Positions 1 to 4,262 of a stretch of DNA of 6,649 nt are shown one piece after another. This DNA is from Kiritimatiellia bacterium. GTDB lineage: Bacteria; Verrucomicrobiota; Kiritimatiellia; RFP12; UBA1067. The position numbers were made by a program, and so were the translations under genes. Each line of letters begins with the position of its first letter. Position 1 is the first letter of the stretch. The DNA lies in contig JAFYQC010000274.1 in NCBI GenBank assembly GCA_017547265.1, positions 1 to 6,649 of the forward strand. The letters are read 5' to 3'. The notes below the pieces were generated by a model that saw nothing but the letters and a program-made list of their open reading frames with translations, was not told the origin of the DNA and did no database searches.

Positions 1-119
1 CCTTCGGGATTGTGGCACCATGCACAGCGCAGGGGGCACCCCTTGAAGAACACGGTTGTCCTCACGCCAGGCCCGTCGTGAAGCGTAAATTCGCGTATCT
101 CGAATATTCTACCAATCAT
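1..119 (-). CDS. Glycyl radical enzyme activating enzyme (radical SAM), 5' part only
   Basis: The first 39 codons of a PflA-type activase, truncated by the left edge of the window. This enzyme would use a [4Fe-4S] cluster and S-adenosylmethionine to abstract hydrogen from the GRE's glycine and install its radical. Directly visible: ATG at 119-117, an in-frame TGA just upstream (128-126), an N-terminus [20 protein letters not shown], and then [14 protein letters not shown]. The cluster-binding CxxxCxxC cysteines are C28, C32 and C35; the HDGPGxRT and CxWCHNPE signatures are typical of this family. It lies 86 nt downstream of the GRE on the same strand, as expected for a cognate pair. No Shine-Dalgarno is apparent before the ATG, so the start is supported by family similarity and the upstream stop. 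Whether the rest is intact, and whether it carries the extra ferredoxin-like cluster domain of many such activases, cannot be seen. Confidence 0.93.
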   Translation of the reverse strand, partial: MIGRIFEIREFTLHDGPGVRTTVFFKGCPLRCAWCHNPE

Positions 120-139
120 TAGCCATCAAATTTTTATTT

Positions 140-201
140 CACACAAAGACACAAAGTCACAGAGGAAAGTCTATGCGTCTCTGCGCCTCAGCGCGAGGCC
201 A
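140..201. repeat. Intergenic CACAAAG / CTCTGCG-type dispersed repeat
   Basis: The gap between the GRE stop and the activase start is filled by a low-complexity element. On the plus strand it has CACAAAG-like units (cacacaaagacacaaag, 140-156), then cacagaggaaag, then tgcgtctctgcgcctcagcg. Similar CACAGAG/CTCTGCG strings are, from memory, common dispersed intergenic repeats in many environmental bacterial genomes. A partial copy in the same orientation lies inside the GRE gene at about 1094-1129. It is transcribed if the GRE and activase are cotranscribed. No clean hairpin terminator is seen in it. Confidence 0.65.
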
Positions 202-205
202 TAAA

Positions 206-2347
206 TCACAGCTCTACTCTCTTTATGATCTGATCCTGATACGGCTTGTCCAACTCGATGAAGTATCCGCTCCAGCCCCAGACGCGAACGATCAAATGGC
301 GGTGGCGCTCTGGGTGCGCCTGCGCGTCGAGAAGCGTATCGCGGTTTATCGTGTTGATCTGCATCTGGTGACCGCCTCGCTCGATGAAGAACTTCACGAG
401 GTGGGCGACTTTCTCAACTCCATCCGGCATTGCAAAAGCGGAGTCGTGAATCTCTATTGTGAGCGGGCCGCCGTTGCACACAGGTCCAAGGTCTGGCTCC
501 GTGAATGACCTAACCACGCTCACCGGGCCTTTCACCGGCACGTCGAGCGACGGCGCATAGTTGGCAGAAAGCGGCTCGCCTTTAAGCCGCCCATCTGCCG
601 AAGCCGGCACATCCCTCGTGTGCCAAATGTAGTACATGGCGCTTCCGGTGCCAGGACGGAAAATTCCACCTCTGTCGTTTTTCTTTCCGTCGAAGGCGTG
701 CCCCCAGAAGTCAATGAGCCACTTCGCGAGATCGTCCGCCCTCGCATCTGCGTTGCCCATCTTCGGCGCGGCCTTTGCTGCGGCGCGGACATCGTCGCGT
801 CCGGCGAAATCAGAGTCAAGGAGCGAGACGAGTTCAGGGAGCGTCACGAGTCTCTTCTCGAAAACAAGCTCCCGCACGGACGCAAGGGAGTCAACCGCGA
901 CGGCGATACCAGTTCCGTGGATACCGAAGTTGTTGTACTTCGCACCCTTCGAGATGTCTCTCGCCTTCTTTATGCAATCTGTCGAGATGACAGACACGAA
1001 CGGCCCCGGCAATATCTCTACGTGGCGGTATTTTTCCACTAGCGCGTCCGCCCTTCTCTGCACCTCGGCCTTGAACTCCGCCTTCACATCCTCAAAGGAA
1101 ATCTCTGCGTCTCTGCGTCTCGCGGCCCATTGCAGCCCTTCGGGTTCGCTTCGCTCAGGCAACCCGACGACTTCGTCGCGGGCGCATTTCGTGAGATTTC
1201 TCAACGCCGCATCAAGCGCCCCAACGAAGCTTACCGCATCGATGTTGTTGATGTCCATTCCGCAACCCGGCACGAGAAACTCCCAGCATGCTGCAACCGA
1301 GTAGTCCCGCGCGTCTTCCGGCTCGTAGCCCCAGCGCTCAAGCGCCGGAATCACCACGTCGTCGTTCGCATACTGCGGGAAACCGAGCCCCTTTGCCGTA
1401 AGCTCAGTGCCAAGTTCGTAAATTTCAAGCGGGGTCGACTTGTCGACGCGCAAGTTGATCTTTGGGTCTACGAGCTTAAGCTCGCCGCAGGCCTTAAGGC
1501 AAAGCCGCGAAAGGTTGTTGAACGCGGGCTTTCCATCGCGCGTAACGCCGCCGAGCATTACGGACTGGCCGTTGTCGCCCTGCTGCACGCCGATATAGAG
1601 GTCGCTGTCGCGGTTGCAGGCGATGAAGAACTCCTCAAGTTCCTCAAGCGCGGTCTCGTCCGTGAGACGCCCCGCCTTGATGTCGGCGTCGTAGTAAGGG
1701 AAGAGATACTGGTCTATGCGTCCGAGCCCGCAATGGTATTCGCCTTCGCACCACATTGCGTAGTGAAGAATGCGAAGCGACTGCAACGCCTCGTGGAAAG
1801 TGCGAGCGCCGTTCATCGGAACGTGCGCAAGCGTCGCTGCGATATCATCAAGGCCGCGTTTCTCGGCTTCTGCGCGATAGCGCTCGACGAGGCCAAGCAC
1901 CGCCTCTACGGAAAGACGCGCGTTCTCGAGAAACTCGACGCCCTCAGCGTCGCCGTCTGCGCGGCACCGCGCGAGACGCGCGTCGATCTCCGCGAGCCTT
2001 GCGCCAAGTCCATCGCGTATCGTCGGTGCGAAGTCCGCCGTCAAGTTGAACACGACCCCCTTCTCGCCAAAGGCCGTGCCTGCAGCGCGTCGAGCGTCCA
2101 TCTCGGCGTCAGTGTGCAAGTCGGGGATTTGCTTTACAGTTCTCAGAAAAGCGATGCGCTCGCCATCCATGAACTCCGGACGCTCGGATTTAAGCATTTC
2201 CTCAAGGCCAATTCTGGCACGTGCCTCATCGCCAATTCCTTCTGCGACGAACCGCTCCAGGAGCGGCTTCCAGTCGACGTCGCGACGAAACTTCGCCTGT
2301 TCCTTGTCAAACGTCCTGTCAAGCAAACTCTTAATTCTCTCGGTCAT
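206..2347 (-). CDS. Glycyl radical enzyme of the pyruvate formate-lyase / dehydratase superfamily, unknown substrate
   Basis: Cytoplasmic, oxygen-sensitive radical enzyme; residue numbers here count from the upstream ATG at 2365 (719 aa). Family blocks run in order: EYHCGLGRIDQYLFPYY (209-225), VMLGGVTRDGKPAFNNLS (269-286), DPKINLRV (300-307), thiyl loop AACWEF with C360, the DSLASVRELVFE block (492-503), FRPGTGS (569-575), ADGRLKGEPLS (590-600), and a C-terminal glycyl domain with DAQAHPERH and RVWGWSGYF, placing the radical on G697. E362 sits two residues after C360, as in dehydratase- and decarboxylase-type GREs (GCVEP) and unlike PFL (ACCVS), so a C-O or C-C bond cleavage other than formate release is favoured; this is inference. 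Two oddities: W696 and W698 flank G697, and residues about 402-421 look repeat-derived. At about 713 aa it is shorter than most GREs. I chose ATG 2347 because AAGGGG lies 8 nt upstream; ATG 2365 (six residues longer) has no good ribosome site. The activase gene follows downstream. Confidence 0.93.
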   Translation of the reverse strand: MTERIKSLLDRTFDKEQAKFRRDVDWKPLLERFVAEGIGDEARARIGLEEMLKSERPEFMDGERIAFLRTVKQIPDLHTDAEMDARRAAGTAFGEKGVVFNLTADFAPTIRDGLGARLAEIDARLARCRADGDAEGVEFLENARLSVEAVLGLVERYRAEAEKRGLDDIAATLAHVPMNGARTFHEALQSLRILHYAMWCEGEYHCGLGRIDQYLFPYYDADIKAGRLTDETALEELEEFFIACNRDSDLYIGVQQGDNGQSVMLGGVTRDGKPAFNNLSRLCLKACGELKLVDPKINLRVDKSTPLEIYELGTELTAKGLGFPQYANDDVVIPALERWGYEPEDARDYSVAACWEFLVPGCGMDINNIDAVSFVGALDAALRNLTKCARDEVVGLPERSEPEGLQWAARRRDAEISFEDVKAEFKAEVQRRADALVEKYRHVEILPGPFVSVISTDCIKKARDISKGAKYNNFGIHGTGIAVAVDSLASVRELVFEKRLVTLPELVSLLDSDFAGRDDVRAAAKAAPKMGNADARADDLAKWLIDFWGHAFDGKKNDRGGIFRPGTGSAMYYIWHTRDVPASADGRLKGEPLSANYAPSLDVPVKGPVSVVRSFTEPDLGPVCNGGPLTIEIHDSAFAMPDGVEKVAHLVKFFIERGGHQMQINTINRDTLLDAQAHPERHRHLIVRVWGWSGYFIELDKPYQDQIIKRVEL
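1094..1166. repeat. Repeat-like segment in frame inside the GRE gene
   Basis: Plus-strand positions 1094-1129 (aaaggaaatctctgcgtctc, then gcggccca) align with 161-201 of the intergenic repeat in the same orientation, with a small gap. Next to it is a short palindromic stretch, with cccttcggg (1136-1144) and CGGGTT (1141-1146) facing AACCCG (1161-1166). On the coding strand the segment encodes about residues 402-421 (LPERSEPEGLQWAARRRDAE) without breaking the frame. It lies between the thiyl-loop region and the SFEDVKAEF helix, where GREs vary in loop length. It resembles palindromic elements that insert in frame into genes, as known in Rickettsia, but origin by insertion is inferred from only two copies. 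Confidence 0.5.
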
Positions 2348-2355
2348 CTTAACAT

Positions 2356-2361
2356 CCCCTT
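2356..2361 (-). promoter_or_regulatory. Ribosome binding site deciding the GRE start
   Basis: On the minus strand AAGGGG lies 8 nt before the ATG at 2347, while the region before the other in-frame ATG at 2365 (GCAGTAAGTTTAT) has no good match. This favours the shorter protein beginning MTERIKSLL. One position of the AAGGGG pairs by G-U wobble only. Confidence 0.5.
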
Positions 2362-2411
2362 GCATATAAACTTACTGCGCAACTGCCATAACAACCTTCC
2401 AAACTTTTTTC

Positions 2412-2499
2412 AGACAGGATTAACAAGATTTACATGATTTTGCCGTTAAGTTTTCTTTCTTGAATAACAGAAATCCTGGTAATCCTGTAAATCCTGTCT
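2412..2499. repeat. Imperfect inverted repeat of ACAGGATTTAC units between porter and GRE
   Basis: The left arm 2412-2440 and the reverse complement of the right arm 2471-2499 match at 24 of 29 positions, separated by a 30-nt spacer. Each arm is itself made of degenerate units of about 10-11 nt (agacaggatt, taacaagatt, tacatgattt). Transcribed, it could form a long hairpin starting 17 nt after the porter stop and ending 64 nt before the GRE start. No U-tract follows it on the minus strand, so it is not a canonical intrinsic terminator; it may be an attenuator, an mRNA-stabilising hairpin, or simply a dispersed repeat. Related ACAGGATTTAC strings are, from memory, widespread intergenic repeats. 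Confidence 0.75.
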
Positions 2500-2515
2500 A
2501 AAACAAAGTCATCTT

Positions 2516-3874
2516 TTAGCCACTAATCCCCAATCTCTTCTCAATGTCCTCAATCGATCCCCCCTTGGTCTCTGGCATAAAGAACACCGCCCAGAAGAAC
2601 TGGCAAACCATCATCGCGGCAAAGAACGCAAAAGTCCACGACCCGGCTCTTTCGGCGGCCATCGGGAACGTCCAGCTGATGATTGTGCAAAGGAACCAGT
2701 GCGTGAAACATCCGAGGGCCTGTCCCTTCGCGCGGACGGTATTCGGAAACACCTCGGATATGTAGACCCAAAGGCACGCGCCGGAGGACATGGCGAACGC
2801 CGCGATGAACCCAAAGATACCGAAGACAGCTATTGCAGCAGTTGGATTTGGCAGCGACAGCTGCCACGCAACGAGAGAGTGCATGGCGACCATCGCCGCA
2901 GCGCCGATCATTATGAGGACGCGCCGCCCCACCTTGTCGATTACTGCGAACGCAATCGCAGTGAAGACGAGGTTCACGAGCCCCATGCCCATCGTACCGG
3001 CAAGAGCCGCAAGCGATGACCCCTCGCCGAAAATCATCTCGAAGATTCGCGGCGCGTAGTAGTTGATCGCGTTGATTCCGCTTATCTGGTTGAAGAACGC
3101 AATGAAAAACGCAAGGAGAATTGGCTTCAGGAACTTGCGCTGGAAAAGCGGCACGTCCACGCCATTCGCTGCCGCGAGAAGCGATGCCTTGATCTCCTCC
3201 ACGGTTTCGGCGACACGCTCGCACCCTACGCGCGAAAGGACCTTCGTCGCGTCTGCAACGCGCCCGACGCGCACAAGCCAGCGCGGAGATTCCGGAATCG
3301 TCGTAAGAAGCAGCATGAAGGCGATTATCGGCAGGCACTCCACCCCGAGCATAACGCGCCACACAACGCGGGGGTCGAAGCCGGGCATATATCGCGCGAC
3401 GAGGTAGTTGGTGACGTAACTCGCAAGAATTCCGAAGACGATGTTAAACTGGTTCAGTCCCACGAGAAGCCCGCGCCACTTGCCGGGCGCGATTTCAACG
3501 ATGTACAAGGGAACTACGACCGAGACGCCGCCTATCGCAAGTCCGCCAATGAACCTAAACCAGCCAAGTGCATGCGGTCCAATTGTAGCGTCAGTCGGAG
3601 TGAGCGCACATCCAAGCGCGGAGACGAGAAATAGTACTGCCATCGCCCACAGCGTCGGACGTCGGCCGAAACGGTCGCTTGGGCGCCCCGCCGCAAACAC
3701 TCCGAACAATGTTCCGACAAGCGCGACCGACACTATGAATCCGTGCCAGAAAGCACTAAGGCCGAATTCTGACTGAATGGCCTTTTCAGCCCCGGATATC
3801 ACGCCGGAGTCAAACCCAAAAAGAAATCCGCCTATAGACGCGGCGACCGAGACATATAGCAAGAACTTGTTCAT
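2516..3874 (-). CDS. MFS sugar porter (XylE/GLUT-type sugar:H+ symporter family)
   Basis: Inner-membrane importer of 452 aa, the usual size, with about twelve hydrophobic segments. Sugar-porter signatures appear in order: GGFLFGFDSGVISG (15-28), DRFGRRP (67-73), RFIGGLAIGG (107-116), PLYIVEIAPGKWRG (122-135), PESPRWL (194-200), NQISGINAINYYAP (262-275), DKVGRR (313-318), WVYISEVFPNTVRAKG (369-384) and PETKGG (434-439). The helix-7 motif is normally QQ-SG-N; here the first Gln is Asn (N262), next to the sugar-binding site, so specificity may differ from xylose or glucose carriers. I chose ATG 3874 (MNKFLLYVSV); a TTG at 3892 would add six residues (MWYNAG) but overlaps a -10-like site. The exact sugar and the coupling ion are inferred from family only. 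It lies between the hydrolase and the GRE, so it probably imports a product of the hydrolase. Confidence 0.94.
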   Translation of the reverse strand: MNKFLLYVSVAASIGGFLFGFDSGVISGAEKAIQSEFGLSAFWHGFIVSVALVGTLFGVFAAGRPSDRFGRRPTLWAMAVLFLVSALGCALTPTDATIGPHALGWFRFIGGLAIGGVSVVVPLYIVEIAPGKWRGLLVGLNQFNIVFGILASYVTNYLVARYMPGFDPRVVWRVMLGVECLPIIAFMLLLTTIPESPRWLVRVGRVADATKVLSRVGCERVAETVEEIKASLLAAANGVDVPLFQRKFLKPILLAFFIAFFNQISGINAINYYAPRIFEMIFGEGSSLAALAGTMGMGLVNLVFTAIAFAVIDKVGRRVLIMIGAAAMVAMHSLVAWQLSLPNPTAAIAVFGIFGFIAAFAMSSGACLWVYISEVFPNTVRAKGQALGCFTHWFLCTIISWTFPMAAERAGSWTFAFFAAMMVCQFFWAVFFMPETKGGSIEDIEKRLGISG

Positions 3875-3880
3875 GCCCGC

Positions 3881-3889
3881 ATTGTACCA
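3881..3889 (-). promoter_or_regulatory. Possible extended -10 promoter for the sugar porter
   Basis: The minus strand reads TGGTACAAT, which matches the extended -10 form TGnTATAAT with one change. The -10 hexamer is 3886-3881, which puts the expected start of transcription at or next to the A of the ATG at 3874. That would give a leaderless mRNA, in keeping with the lack of a Shine-Dalgarno before this ATG. No good -35 lies at 16-18 nt. A perfect 10-bp palindrome, TGACATGTCA (3914-3923), upstream could be an operator, but such palindromes arise easily by chance. Confidence 0.3.
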
Positions 3890-3967
3890 CAATACGGAGC
3901 ATTAATGCATAAATGACATGTCAACTTCTGACCAGATTCCGGCGAAAGAAAAACGAACCGAGCAAGG

Positions 3968-3993
3968 CTTTCGCGGGGTCTGACCCCGCAAAG
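3968..3993. repeat. GC-rich palindrome in the hydrolase-porter intergenic region
   Basis: GCGGGGTC (3973-3980) and GACCCCGC (3982-3989) are perfect inverted arms around a single T, and the pairing extends into CTTT/AAAG at the ends with one bulged C (3972). RNA from either strand would form a strong short hairpin. It lies 36 nt past the stop of the short ORF on the minus strand. No run of T follows immediately; a T-rich stretch comes about 15 nt later. It may therefore end or weaken transcription leaving the hydrolase, or be a dispersed GGGGTC-GACCCC repeat. Confidence 0.6.
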
Positions 3994-4028
3994 ATTAGCA
4001 CGCAACGCACTTGCGAATAAGATTCACA

Positions 4029-4262
4029 TTACCGGACAAAGATTTTCAATCCCACCTGCGGCTTGACCGTAACGGAAAGGACGCCATCTTCGTTCTGCAG
4101 AGTGCATCCAGCAGGCAGATCCGCGCTCTCGGTCAACTTGCTTATGTCGGCGGTAATCGCCTTTCCAGAAGTGCCAGTGGACATGAGCGGCACTGTTCCG
4201 CCGCCTGCCCTGGCAAATTTTCTTGATGATGCAACGTCGAGCCCGCTTACTTTGACAAGCAA
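4029..4262 (-). CDS. Short hypothetical ORF overlapping the hydrolase end (small protein or gene remnant)
   Basis: An open frame of 77 codons with a TTG start, overlapping the last 16 nt of the hydrolase gene in another frame. GGAGG lies 4 nt before the TTG, a strong but closely spaced ribosome site that falls within hydrolase codons. I do not recognise the protein. It has no signal peptide, no membrane segment and no catalytic motif; it is rich in Ser, Thr, Gly and Val. Its tail (LPAGCTLQNEDGVLSVTVK, then GLKIFVR) has the alternating pattern of beta-strands and looks like the last strands of a secreted beta-sandwich or autotransporter-type protein. Without a secretion signal it would then be the surviving C-terminal end of a lost larger gene. 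The other reading is a real, translationally coupled small protein. The frame is open upstream only to a TAG at 4283-4281. Confidence 0.4.
   Translation of the reverse strand: MLVKVSGLDVASSRKFARAGGGTVPLMSTGTSGKAITADISKLTESADLPAGCTLQNEDGVLSVTVKPQVGLKIFVR

Noticed and set aside
140..201. CRISPR-like or tandem array in the GRE-activase gap
   Set aside because: Units are short, degenerate and without unique spacers; no cas gene is present.
173..508. Plus-strand frame of 111 codons over the GRE end and repeat
   Set aside because: It starts inside the repeat and runs antisense through the glycyl radical domain; no ribosome site or family similarity.
1094..1166. Frameshift or pseudogene break in the GRE at the repeat-like segment
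   Set aside because: The frame is continuous and the conserved motifs on both sides are in the same frame.
2348..2365. Upstream ATG adding MQGDVK to the GRE
   Set aside because: No ribosome site precedes it, and its codons contain the AAGGGG that fits the ATG at 2347. Kept as an alternative only.
1130..2437. Long plus-strand open frame (435 codons) opposite the GRE gene
   Set aside because: It lies antisense to a gene with clear GRE motifs, its product is Arg- and Val-rich with no recognisable domain, and it is explained by codon bias of the real gene.
3875..3892. TTG start adding MWYNAG to the sugar porter
   Set aside because: Family porters begin at MNKFLLY-like sequences; the extra codons coincide with a -10-like site and have no ribosome site.
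3919..3924. TTGACA as a -35 box for the sugar porter
   Set aside because: The hexamer 17 nt downstream is TGCTCC, and the only good -10-like site is 32 nt away, too far for a sigma-70 pair.
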